This document shows positions 44,703-52,324 of a stretch of 64,000 nucleotides of DNA, in pieces. Source of the DNA: DATCLS01 sp036563805. Its GTDB lineage: Bacteria > Actinomycetota > Acidimicrobiia > Acidimicrobiales > VFJN01. The stretch spans positions 29,427 through 93,426 of the forward strand of contig DATCLS010000093.1 in assembly GCA_036563805.1 (NCBI GenBank), given 5' to 3'. A model generated the notes under the pieces. It was not told the DNA's origin, did not search any database, and worked only from the letters and a program-made list of their open reading frames with translations. Within the stretch, counting starts at the first letter, position 1. Each line of letters begins with the position of its first letter. The position numbers were made by a program, and so were the translations under genes.

Positions 44703-45244
44703 GGGCCATGACGGTCGGCGTCGAGCCCCTGTCCCCCCGCCGCAAGTGGCAGGCGATCACGGTGGCCACGCTCATCCTCGTGCCCGGGTACTGGGCGCTC
44801 CTGGCCGGGTTGGTGGCGGCGGCGGACAGCGGCTCGTCCGCCGCCGCCCCCCACCCCGTCGCCGCGCTGGCGCTCGGCCTGGCCGTGGTCCCGTTCGTGT
44901 TCGTCGTGCTCGCCTTCATGACCGGCCACCCCGGGGCGCCGGGGGCGGTGCTGCGGGCCATGGGCCTCTCGCTGCTGGTCGCCGTGCTGGTCTCGGCGTT
45001 CGCCGGCGACGGGGTCAGCGGCATCGTGGCCGGCGTCGGGGCCGGGGGCATCGTCGCCCTGCGCCGGGACGAGCCCCACACCTGGCAGGCCCGCGCCCTC
45101 GGCGTGGCGGTGGCGGTGCTGTACACGTTCGTGCTGGTCCGGGTCGTCGGGGCGCTGGCGCTGCTGCCGGCGCCGGTGTTCCCGCTCACCGCCATCGGTT
45201 TCGCCGACCACCTGGCGGAGTGGCGGGCCGAGCGGGAGAGCTGA
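44699..45244 (+). CDS. Hypothetical five-helix membrane protein, last gene of ABC operon 2
   Basis: 181 residues; no function known. About five membrane segments (ITVATLILVPGYWALLAGLV, PVAALALGLAVVPFVFVVLA, GLSLLVAVLVSAFAGDGVSG, and two near the C-terminus), with a polar loop RRDEPHTWQARA. The ATG overlaps the MalG-type stop; a second ATG follows at 44708. Coupling suggests co-expression with the importer, but the operon 1 copy lacks this gene. Confidence 0.7.
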   Translation: MRAMTVGVEPLSPRRKWQAITVATLILVPGYWALLAGLVAAADSGSSAAAPHPVAALALGLAVVPFVFVVLAFMTGHPGAPGAVLRAMGLSLLVAVLVSAFAGDGVSGIVAGVGAGGIVALRRDEPHTWQARALGVAVAVLYTFVLVRVVGALALLPAPVFPLTAIGFADHLAEWRAERES

Positions 45245-45260
45245 GCGGGGCGCCGGCCGG

Positions 45261-45278
45261 CGGCCGGCCTACCGGCCG
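45261..45278. terminator. Possible bidirectional terminator hairpin
   Basis: CGGCCGG (45261-45267) and CCGGCCG (45272-45278) pair around the loop CCTA in the 69-bp gap between the convergent ABC operon and LacI-2 gene. There is no T-tract. Confidence 0.35.
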
Positions 45279-45313
45279 TCGGAGGGCGCCTGGCCGGCGG
45301 GACGCGGCGGCCC

Positions 45314-46327
45314 TCAGGCCGAGGCCCGGACGACGAGGTGGGTCTGGAGGATCTCGGCGGTGGGCGCGGCCGCACCGTCGTCGGCGGCGACCTGGGCGAG
45401 GAGGAGCTCGGCCATGCGCCGCCCCAGGTCCTCGATGGGCTGGCGGACGGTGGTGAGCGGCGGGTCGGCCGACAGCGCCGCCTCGCTGTCGTCGAAGCCG
45501 ACGACCGCCACGTCCTCCGGCACCCGGCGGCCGGCCTGGCGCAGCGCCTCCAGCGCCCCGAGCGCCATCAGGTCGGAGGCCACGAACAGGCCGTCGAGGT
45601 CGGGGCGACGGCGCAGCAGCGCCTCGGCGGCCGCCCGCCCGCCGGCCCGGGTGAAGTCGCCCTCGGCGACCAGCGACGCTGGCGCCGCCAGCCCTGCCTC
45701 GGCCAGGCCCAGGTGCCACCCGGCCAGGCGGTCGGCCCCCGGCGCCATGTCGCGCGGGCCGGTCACGGTGGCCACGGCCCGCCGGCCCTGCTTCACCAGG
45801 TGCGTCACCGCCTGGCGGGCCCCGCCCACGTTGTCGGCGTCGACGTAGGTGACGGCCAGGCCGTCGGGCGCCCGGCCGGCCAGCACGCAGGCCACGCCGG
45901 CGTCGACCAGGCTCCGCGGCAGCGGGTCGTCGCGCCGCGTCGACAGCAGCAGCGCCCCGGCGGCGTTGCGCCGCAGCAGGTGCCGCTCGACCCGCACCCG
46001 GTCGGCGTCGCCCTGGACCATCAAGACCACGAGCTGGTAGTCGGTCGCGCCCAGGAACCCGGCCGCGCCCCGGATGGTCTGGCCGAAGAACGGGTCGCCG
46101 AACAGCCGCCCGGCCGGCTCGGACACGACCAGCGCCACGGTGTCGCTGCGGGAGGCCGCCAGGCTGCGGGCCGCCCGGTTGGGTGTGTAGCCGAGCTCGG
46201 CGATGGCGGCCTCGACCGCCCGGCGGGTGGTGGCCGCCACGCGCTGGCCGCCGTTGATCACCCGGGACGCCGTGGCCCGGGACACGCCGGCACGGGCGGC
46301 GACGTCCTCGAGGGTGCAGTCGCTCAC
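45314..46327 (-). CDS. LacI-family repressor (LacI-2)
   Basis: 337 residues. HTH TLEDVAARAGVSRATASRVI and hinge YTPNRAARSLAASRS, then a sugar-sensing core (VDADNVGGARQAVTHLVKQG, GLFVASDLMALGALEALRQA, VVGFDDSEAALSADPPLTTV). The GTG overlaps the stop of the GH1 gene (GTGA), so both come from one mRNA controlled by the palindrome at 47806-47821. Normal length, unlike LacI-1. Confidence 0.93.
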   Translation of the reverse strand: MSDCTLEDVAARAGVSRATASRVINGGQRVAATTRRAVEAAIAELGYTPNRAARSLAASRSDTVALVVSEPAGRLFGDPFFGQTIRGAAGFLGATDYQLVVLMVQGDADRVRVERHLLRRNAAGALLLSTRRDDPLPRSLVDAGVACVLAGRAPDGLAVTYVDADNVGGARQAVTHLVKQGRRAVATVTGPRDMAPGADRLAGWHLGLAEAGLAAPASLVAEGDFTRAGGRAAAEALLRRRPDLDGLFVASDLMALGALEALRQAGRRVPEDVAVVGFDDSEAALSADPPLTTVRQPIEDLGRRMAELLLAQVAADDGAAAPTAEILQTHLVVRASA

Positions 46328-47763
46328 GTCAGGGGCGGTTCCTCGGGAAGGCCGTTGGCGGCGACGACGGCCCGGTACCAGCGGGCGCTGGCCTTGGGCG
46401 TGCGACGTTGGGTGGCGTAGTCGACGTGCACGATCCCGAAACGGTGCGCGTAGCCCTCAGCCCACTCGAAGTTGTCGAGAAACGACCAGACGAAGAAGCC
46501 GCGAAGGTCGACGCCGGCAGCGATGGCGTCGAGCCCGGCCCGCAGGTGGGCGTCAAGGTAGCGGATCCGCGCCCGGTCGTCGACGCGCCCCTGGGCGTCG
46601 GGCTCGTCGTCGAAGGCGCCGCCGCTCTCGTGCACGTAGACCGGCGGAGGGTCGTAGTCGCGGGCCAGGCGGACCAGCGCCTCGGTCAGCCCGGCGGGCT
46701 CGACCCGCCAGCCGTTGGCGGTGGTCGGGGCGCTGGTCTCGTGGCCGTCGACGTGGACGTCCGGCGAACCCGGCCACTCCGACGGCGGGGCCGAGGCGCC
46801 CGGCTCGTAGCGGACGTGGTAGCGGCGGTAGTAATTGACGCCCAGGGCGTCGATCGGCCGGGCGATCTGCGCCAGGTCGCCGTCGCGGATGTGTGCCAGG
46901 TCGCTCACCGCCCGGAGGTCGTCGAGCACGTCCTCGGGGTAGCGGCCGCGTAGCACCGGGTCGTACCACAGCCGGTTGGCCAGGCCGTCGATGCGGCGGA
47001 CGGCGTCACGATCGCGGTCGGTCGGCGGCTCGCCGGCGTCGCTGGCGGCCGGCACGACCGGGTAGGGGTTGAGCGTGATCCCGACCTCGGCGTCGGGCCG
47101 CAGCCGGGCCCGCAGCGCGTCGACCGCCAGACCGTGGCCCAGGAGCAGGTGGTGGGCGGCGGCGACCGCCGCGCCCGGGTCGGTGCGGCCCGGGGCGTGG
47201 ACGCCGGCCGCGTAGCCGAGCATGGCCGCGCACCAGGGCTCGTTGACTGTCGTCCAGCGGCGGACCCGGTCGCCGAGGGCGTCGGCCACCAGCGCCGCGT
47301 AGTCGGCGAAGCGGCCGGCCGTGTCCCGGGCGGGCCAGCCCCCGGCGTCCTCCAGCGCCTGGGGCAGGTCCCAGTGGTAGAGGGTCACCACCGGCTCGAT
47401 GCCCCGGCCCAGCAGCGCGTCGACCAGCGCCCGGTAGAAGTCGAGGCCCGAGCGGCTGGGCGCGCCCCGGCCGTCGGGCTGGACCCGGGGCCAAGCGATC
47501 GAGAACCGGTAGGCCGGGATGCCGAGCTCGGCCAGCAGCGCCACGTCGTCGGCCATGCGGCGCCGGTGGTCGGCGGCCACCGACCCGTCCTCGCGGTTCC
47601 GGACGCGGCCCTGCGCCGCGAACGTGTCCCAGATCGACGGGCCCCGGCCATCGAGGTCGACGCCGCCCTCGATCTGGTACGCGGACGTGCTGACGCCCCA
47701 TAGGAAGCCGGCGGGGAACTTGCGGGTGCCGGGGTCGTCGGCGGTGATGGCGGGCAGGGACAC
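46324..47763 (-). CDS. Glycoside hydrolase family 1 beta-glycosidase
   Basis: 479 residues, normal for GH1, with no signal peptide, so intracellular. N-terminal signature FPAGFLWGVSTSAYQIEGGV, acid/base glutamate in WTTVNEPWCA, nucleophile region VYVHESGGAFDDE (HESG in place of the common TENG), and the closing WSFLDNFEWAEGYAHRFGIV. It would cleave beta-linked disaccharides brought in by a transporter, likely the facing ABC operon. GAGGAG lies 8 nt before the GTG at 47763. Confidence 0.94.
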   Translation of the reverse strand: MSLPAITADDPGTRKFPAGFLWGVSTSAYQIEGGVDLDGRGPSIWDTFAAQGRVRNREDGSVAADHRRRMADDVALLAELGIPAYRFSIAWPRVQPDGRGAPSRSGLDFYRALVDALLGRGIEPVVTLYHWDLPQALEDAGGWPARDTAGRFADYAALVADALGDRVRRWTTVNEPWCAAMLGYAAGVHAPGRTDPGAAVAAAHHLLLGHGLAVDALRARLRPDAEVGITLNPYPVVPAASDAGEPPTDRDRDAVRRIDGLANRLWYDPVLRGRYPEDVLDDLRAVSDLAHIRDGDLAQIARPIDALGVNYYRRYHVRYEPGASAPPSEWPGSPDVHVDGHETSAPTTANGWRVEPAGLTEALVRLARDYDPPPVYVHESGGAFDDEPDAQGRVDDRARIRYLDAHLRAGLDAIAAGVDLRGFFVWSFLDNFEWAEGYAHRFGIVHVDYATQRRTPKASARWYRAVVAANGLPEEPPLT

Positions 47764-47800
47764 GACGGCGGCTCCTCGTCCACGGAAATCCGCAGGTCAG

Positions 47801-47806
47801 ATGGTA
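47801..47806 (-). promoter_or_regulatory. -10 box of the GH1 / LacI-2 operon
   Basis: TACCAT on the minus strand, sharing one base with the end of the LacI-type palindrome. The palindrome therefore fills the spacer between -10 and -35, a position that blocks polymerase binding. Confidence 0.5.
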
Positions 47807-47821
47807 TGAGAGCGCTCTCAT
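47806..47821. promoter_or_regulatory. LacI-type operator of the GH1 / LacI-2 operon
   Basis: ATGAGAGCGCTCTCAT, a perfect 16-bp palindrome with the GAGCGCTC core common for glucoside-responsive LacI proteins. It differs from the LacI-1 sites (GGAAGCGCTTCC), so the two regulators should not cross-bind strongly. Confidence 0.88.
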
Positions 47822-47866
47822 CCGACCACGCGCCGCGGCCACCGTCAAGGGCGCGATCCGCGCCGG

Positions 47867-49930
47867 TTATCGGGCCGCGGCCCGGCTCGGTCCCGGCGGG
47901 GCGGAGCTCACGACGCGGCTGCCGGCGGCCTTGTCGTGGAGCATGTCGCCGTGCGGGTCCCACAGCGGCCAGAGGACGTCCAGCACGACCATGGGGCACA
48001 GCACCAGCAGCCCGACCGCCGCCAGGATGCGCCCGACCGCCCGCCCCGGCCCGAGCCGGTCGCCGTCCCGGTCGGTGACCCGGAGCCTGGCGGCCTTCTT
48101 GCCCAGCGTGCCGCCGTACCGGACGGTGGCCACGATCTCGTAGGCCAGCGTCCCGCCGATCCAGATGGCGAACACGGCGGCGTCCGCCGGCGCGCCCATC
48201 GAGGCCTCGCCCGACTCGGCCGCCTCTGCGGTGAACAGCCCGCCCGGGATGCCGACGACGAAGATGGCGGCGAAGAGCAGGGTGACGGACACCACGAAGT
48301 CGATGACCCGGGCGAGCACGCGCCGGGCCAGGAGCCGGGCCGACCGCCCGGCGGGCGACGGCTCGCGCCGGGTCCGGGGCGCGGACGGTGCCGGTCGTCC
48401 GGGCGGGCGCGCCGGCCCGGTGCGCCGGGGCGACGCCGTCGCCGGCGGGGGCGGCGGTGGCGGAAGCCCGGCAGGCGGTGCCGCCGGCCGCGGCGATGGT
48501 GGACCTGACGGCGGTGGCGCTGCTGGCCCTCGTGCCGGTCGGCCGCTCGGGGCGGCGGGTGCCCGCGCCGGGGGCGCGAACGGCGCCGCCGTCGGCCCGG
48601 TGAGCGCGCCGGGGCTGGGGCGGGCCATCGGCGCCGCCGGGGAGGGGGCCGCGGGGTTCGCCCTCGCTGCGGACCCGGCCCGGGCCGCCGGTGTCTCGGG
48701 TGACGGGGGTGTCGTGGCGGCGGCGGGGTCGGCTGGCGCGGCCGGAGTCCCGGGTGACGTGGGCGTCGCCGCCGCCGGCTTGGCCGGGCCGGGCCCCGCG
48801 GGCGCCGGGGGCGGCGCCGGGCGGGCGGTCGCCGGCGGGGGCGCGGGCGCCGGTTCGGGCGCCGCCCGGGCGGCCGGTCGTTTGGCGGGCGTGCCGATCG
48901 GGTGCTCAACGGCGGGCCGTCCGGTGGGTCGGTCGGTGGGTCGGTCGGTCGGGCCCTTTGCAGGCTCGTCAGCGGGCCTGTCGGCCGGGCGGGCAGTCGG
49001 GCGGTCGCCGGGCCGGGGCGGGACCGTCACGGCCGTGAACGCGGTGACCGTGGCGTGGGTGGTGTGGGTCGCCTGGGCCACTCGGTGGGCGAGGAACGTG
49101 GGGGTGGTGTCGCCCCGCAGCTCCCGGACCCACTCCTCCGTCCGCAGCTCGTGGTTGCTCTCGAAGCTCACGAACAGGGCCTCGGCCGCGTCCAGGCGGC
49201 TCGGGTAGAAGAGCTCGCGCCGGCGGCAGGTCCGGCAGTCGTCCACCAGCGCGTAGGGCATCATGTCGAACGCGTCGGTCCCGGACCGGAGCACCAGCGT
49301 GCGCTCGAGGAACACGTCGCTCGACGTCAGCCGCACGGGCAGGAAGTCGGGGTGGTCCCCGGTCATCAGGAGCGCGGAGACCGCGAACGTCGGCTCGTAG
49401 CGCTGGGCGCGGCACTCCTGGATCAGGAGCAGGTCGGTGGCCGCCAGGAACTCGGCGCCCGCCAGCGCCCGCTCGAGGCTCGGAGTCAGCTCGGCCAGGG
49501 CCTCGGCCAGGTCGACCTCGCCGCGCGGCGGGCCGCCGTGGGCGTTGCGGTTGCGGGCGCGGAGCAGCGCGTCGAGCGCCACGTTCAGGCCGGTGTCGGC
49601 GGGGGCCAGCGCCGGGGCGAGGCCCCCGATCTCGTGACCCTTCCGGCTGGCCTCCATTGCGACCGCCCGGGCCGTCCACAGCCAGGCACCCAGCGTGATC
49701 CCCCGACGCAGGCTGCGCCGCCAGTCGCGGGTCGCCTGGTCACCGAGGTCGAGCGCCCGGGCCCACGTGAGCCCGAGCGCGCCCAGCAGGATCGTCAGCC
49801 GCTCACCGAGATCCAGCGCCGCGTCGTACCGCTCGCGCGGGCTGTCCGCCGTCACGTACGCCCGGGCGTACCGGGCGAGGGGATAGGGGTACGTCGTGCG
49901 CACCCGCTCGAAAACCGCACCGCCCACCAT
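47867..49930 (-). CDS. HEPN-like / Pro-Ala-rich linker / RDD membrane fusion protein
   Basis: 687 residues in three parts. (1) Residues 1-285: helical domain with RNRNAH (R126-x4-H131), the R-x4-6-H motif of HEPN RNases, flanked by RRGITLGAWLWTARAVAMEA and ALAELTPSLERALAGAEFLA; then a beta-rich part with CRTC (C232, C235) and a conserved-looking LFVSFESNHE. (2) Residues ~290-530: a Pro/Ala/Gly/Arg linker with DRPT repeats. (3) Residues ~531-675: an RDD domain with membrane helices (RVIDFVVSVTLLFAAIFVVG) and the end motif HDKAAGSRVV. The whole would be a membrane-tethered sensor or effector. HEPN assignment rests on motif and context only. It is transcribed alone. Confidence 0.7.
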   Translation of the reverse strand: MVGGAVFERVRTTYPYPLARYARAYVTADSPRERYDAALDLGERLTILLGALGLTWARALDLGDQATRDWRRSLRRGITLGAWLWTARAVAMEASRKGHEIGGLAPALAPADTGLNVALDALLRARNRNAHGGPPRGEVDLAEALAELTPSLERALAGAEFLAATDLLLIQECRAQRYEPTFAVSALLMTGDHPDFLPVRLTSSDVFLERTLVLRSGTDAFDMMPYALVDDCRTCRRRELFYPSRLDAAEALFVSFESNHELRTEEWVRELRGDTTPTFLAHRVAQATHTTHATVTAFTAVTVPPRPGDRPTARPADRPADEPAKGPTDRPTDRPTGRPAVEHPIGTPAKRPAARAAPEPAPAPPPATARPAPPPAPAGPGPAKPAAATPTSPGTPAAPADPAAATTPPSPETPAARAGSAARANPAAPSPAAPMARPSPGALTGPTAAPFAPPARAPAAPSGRPARGPAAPPPSGPPSPRPAAPPAGLPPPPPPPATASPRRTGPARPPGRPAPSAPRTRREPSPAGRSARLLARRVLARVIDFVVSVTLLFAAIFVVGIPGGLFTAEAAESGEASMGAPADAAVFAIWIGGTLAYEIVATVRYGGTLGKKAARLRVTDRDGDRLGPGRAVGRILAAVGLLVLCPMVVLDVLWPLWDPHGDMLHDKAAGSRVVSSAPPGPSRAAAR

Positions 49931-50011
49931 GCGTAGTGTCGCGCGTACGTTCCGGACGTCAAGCGGAACGGGACCGGCGGTAGCGCCGGCGGCGGGGGAA
50001 CGGCGGCCGAA

Positions 50012-51259
50012 CTAGAAGCTGGCGTTGGGCTTGATCACGACGTCCGGGGCCTCCCGGGGCGGGTCGCGGCGGGCCAGGGCGGCCTCGATGGCCGGGCCCA
50101 GGCGCTCGAGCTTGGCCTTCTCGTGGTCCTCGGCCCGCTCGGCGAACTCGGGCATGACCTCGCGGGCGAACAGCTCCAGTGACTCGCAGATGTGCTCGTG
50201 GCGGTTGCGCCCGGCCTGGGAGACGAAGATGACCTGGTCGATGCCCGCCTGCTCGTACATGCGGAGGAGCTGGCGGATCTGCTCCGGCGTGCCGATCGCC
50301 CCCCGCAGCGAGCCGATGCCCTGCTCAAAGATCTGCGCGCCCAGCGACTGGTTGGTCTTCGCCGCGGTCTGGCGCCGGAACCCGAACAGGTCGCGCTTCT
50401 CCTGGAACTCCTCCCAGACGTTGGTGCGGCCCGGCCGGTGGTTCCCGAAGGCGTAGTGGTGGCCCAGGCTGAAGCCGAAGAAGTGGGCGCCGTCGAGCCC
50501 CCGGGCGATGGCCGTCTCCTCGTCGCGGTGGCACATCATCGGCAGGACGACGGCCAGGTTGGGGTTGACGGCGAAGCCGCCGGGCACGCACTCCTCCGAG
50601 GCCAGGGTGGCGTAGTAGTCGTCGACCCAGGCCTTGGCCTCGTCGGCCTCGATGAAGCTGAAGCTGAGCGCCCCGATGCCCTTGGTGGCCGCCAGGTGGA
50701 TCGTCTGGCGCCGGCTGCACGCCACCCACAGCGGCGGGTGGGGGCGCTGCAGGGGCTTGGGCACGACGTTGCGCACCGGCATCTCGAAGAAGCGGCCCTT
50801 GTAGCCGGCGAACGGCTCCTCGACGAACATGCGGGTGACAGCGTCGAGGGCCTCCGCCCACTGGTCGCGCTTCTCCTCCCGCGGGATGAGGAAGCCGCCC
50901 AGCTCGGCGTCGGACGACGACTCGCCGGTGCCGAACTCCACCCGCCCGTCGGACAGGAGGTCGAGCGTGGCGATCCGCTCAGCCACCCGCGCCGGGTGGT
51001 TGAAGTTGAACGGGAGCTGGACGATGCCGTGGCCGAGCCGGATGCGCGAGGTCCGCTGGCTGCAGGCGGCGAGGAACACCTCGGGGGCCGACGAGTGCGA
51101 GTACTCGTCGAGGAAGTGGTGCTCGACCTCCCACACGTAGTCGATGCCCAGGCGGTCGGCCAGCTCCACCTGCTCGAGGGCGTCCTTGAGCAGCCGGTGC
51201 TCGCCGTCCTCGTCCCAGGGCCGGGGCAGCTGGTGCTCGTAGAAGATGCCGAACTTCAT
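50012..51259 (-). CDS. LLM-class flavin-dependent oxidoreductase
   Basis: 415 residues of the bacterial luciferase-like family: MKFGIFYEHQLPRPW, WEVEHHFLDEYSHSSAPEVF, LDLLSDGRVEFGTGESSSDA, and later RPHPPLWVACSRRQTIHLAA. These use FMN or F420; the cofactor cannot be told from motifs here. GGAAGGAG precedes the ATG. It follows the PaaX regulator gene by 31 bp on the same strand and is probably in its operon, implying oxidative breakdown of an organic compound. Confidence 0.9.
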   Translation of the reverse strand: MKFGIFYEHQLPRPWDEDGEHRLLKDALEQVELADRLGIDYVWEVEHHFLDEYSHSSAPEVFLAACSQRTSRIRLGHGIVQLPFNFNHPARVAERIATLDLLSDGRVEFGTGESSSDAELGGFLIPREEKRDQWAEALDAVTRMFVEEPFAGYKGRFFEMPVRNVVPKPLQRPHPPLWVACSRRQTIHLAATKGIGALSFSFIEADEAKAWVDDYYATLASEECVPGGFAVNPNLAVVLPMMCHRDEETAIARGLDGAHFFGFSLGHHYAFGNHRPGRTNVWEEFQEKRDLFGFRRQTAAKTNQSLGAQIFEQGIGSLRGAIGTPEQIRQLLRMYEQAGIDQVIFVSQAGRNRHEHICESLELFAREVMPEFAERAEDHEKAKLERLGPAIEAALARRDPPREAPDVVIKPNASF

Positions 51260-51290
51260 CGGGGCTCCTTCCGGGTGGATCGACGGCCCC

Positions 51291-52244
51291 TCACGGCAGC
51301 GCGGCGATCACGTCGTCGTAGGCGCGGAACAGCGGCGGCCGGTCGTGCTCGGCCCGGATCTCCAGGGCCAGGCGCCGGCTCCGCACCATCAGGTCGCGGG
51401 CGGCGCGCCCGGGCCAGGGCTGGGGGAGCAGCTCGGGCGGCAGCAGGGGGTCGGCCTCGAAGCAGGCGGCGTAGGCCACGCCCATGGCCAGGGCCCCCGG
51501 TAGGAACGCCGAGTCGGGCAGCGGCTGGCGGGCCCGGCGGAGCTGGGCCAAGCCCTCGGGCACGTGCGACCACCGGTCGAGGAAGTCCCGGTAGCGGGCC
51601 GCCAGCTCGTCGAGCGGCCACAGTCGGCGGGCCAGGGCGGTGGGCTCGCGGACGCCGCCGACCGTGAGCGTCCGGGTGGCGGCCAGCGTGAGGTGCTCGG
51701 CGACGCCGAGCCGCTCGGCCTCGGCCGTCACGTCCTTCTCCCAGGCGTGGGGGCTGACATACAGGCCGTTGTGGACCGGGGCGCCGCCCAGCCCGCCCAG
51801 GTGGTCGCGCAGCGCGTCGCGGGCCGGCCGCCGGGCCTCGGGGATGGCGAACGCCGCCAGGTGCCACGAGCCGTCCCAGGCCCGGCCGGCGCGGTCCTGT
51901 ACGTGGGCGAGGCGGGTGCGCTCGGCCGAGGCGCCCAGCGCCGCCAGCCCGTCCTCGGTGGCCCGGTAGACGGCGGACTGGCCCACCCCCTCGCGGACGA
52001 ACAGGCCCTCGGCCACCAGCCGGCGGAGGCACGACCGCACCTGCTCGGGCGACCGGGCGCACGCCTCGGCGACGGGGAACACCTCGTCCGCCCGGATCGT
52101 GCCGTCCTCGTGCGCCATGCCCAGGACCAGCAGGCGGGTCGGGAGGTCGCCGCCCGAGATCGCCCACGGCGTGTCGGACGGCGGCGTCCCCCGCGGTCCA
52201 CCGGTCGGCGTACCGGTCGATGGCGCGACGGTCGTTTCCCCCAC
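51291..52244 (-). CDS. PaaX-family transcriptional regulator
   Basis: 317 residues. A winged HTH (RLLVLGMAHEDGTIRADEVF, VRSCLRRLVAEGLFVREGVG) is followed by the PaaX-like central domain (WDGSWHLAAFAIPEARRPAR, GLYVSPHAWEKDV) and a C-terminal helical part with LARRLWPLDELAARYRDFLD. PaaX represses phenylacetate catabolism in other bacteria; here no paa genes are present. GTG 52244 is chosen because a full promoter (TTGACA, 17 bp, TGTACT) ends 7 nt upstream; longer in-frame starts would lie upstream of the transcription start. Confidence 0.88.
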   Translation of the reverse strand: MGETTVAPSTGTPTGGPRGTPPSDTPWAISGGDLPTRLLVLGMAHEDGTIRADEVFPVAEACARSPEQVRSCLRRLVAEGLFVREGVGQSAVYRATEDGLAALGASAERTRLAHVQDRAGRAWDGSWHLAAFAIPEARRPARDALRDHLGGLGGAPVHNGLYVSPHAWEKDVTAEAERLGVAEHLTLAATRTLTVGGVREPTALARRLWPLDELAARYRDFLDRWSHVPEGLAQLRRARQPLPDSAFLPGALAMGVAYAACFEADPLLPPELLPQPWPGRAARDLMVRSRRLALEIRAEHDRPPLFRAYDDVIAALP

Positions 52245-52251
52245 GACCGTG

Positions 52252-52280
52252 AGTACAGACGACCGACCCCCGCTTGTCAA
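52252..52280 (-). promoter_or_regulatory. Promoter of the PaaX-LLM operon, leaderless
   Basis: Minus strand: TTGACA (52280-52275), 17-bp spacer, TGTACT (52257-52252), then 7 nt to GTG 52244. Both hexamers and the spacing are near consensus. It lies in the 80-bp region shared with the divergent GT-C-like gene. Confidence 0.75.
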
Positions 52281-52308
52281 CGGCTCCACGCCGCGCGCGG
52301 GCCGCCAC

Positions 52309-52314
52309 TACCTT
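52309..52314 (+). promoter_or_regulatory. -10 box of the GT-C-like membrane protein gene
   Basis: TACCTT followed by 7 nt and TTG-ATG (52322/52325): leaderless or a 3-nt leader. It is about 50 bp from, and divergent to, the PaaX promoter. Confidence 0.5.
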
Positions 52315-52324
52315 GTGCGGCTTG

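Noticed and set aside
48870..49015. Tandem GGTCGGTC-like repeats that could be an iteron set
   Set aside because: They lie in the coding sequence for the DRPTDRPT linker of the HEPN-RDD protein and follow its codons.
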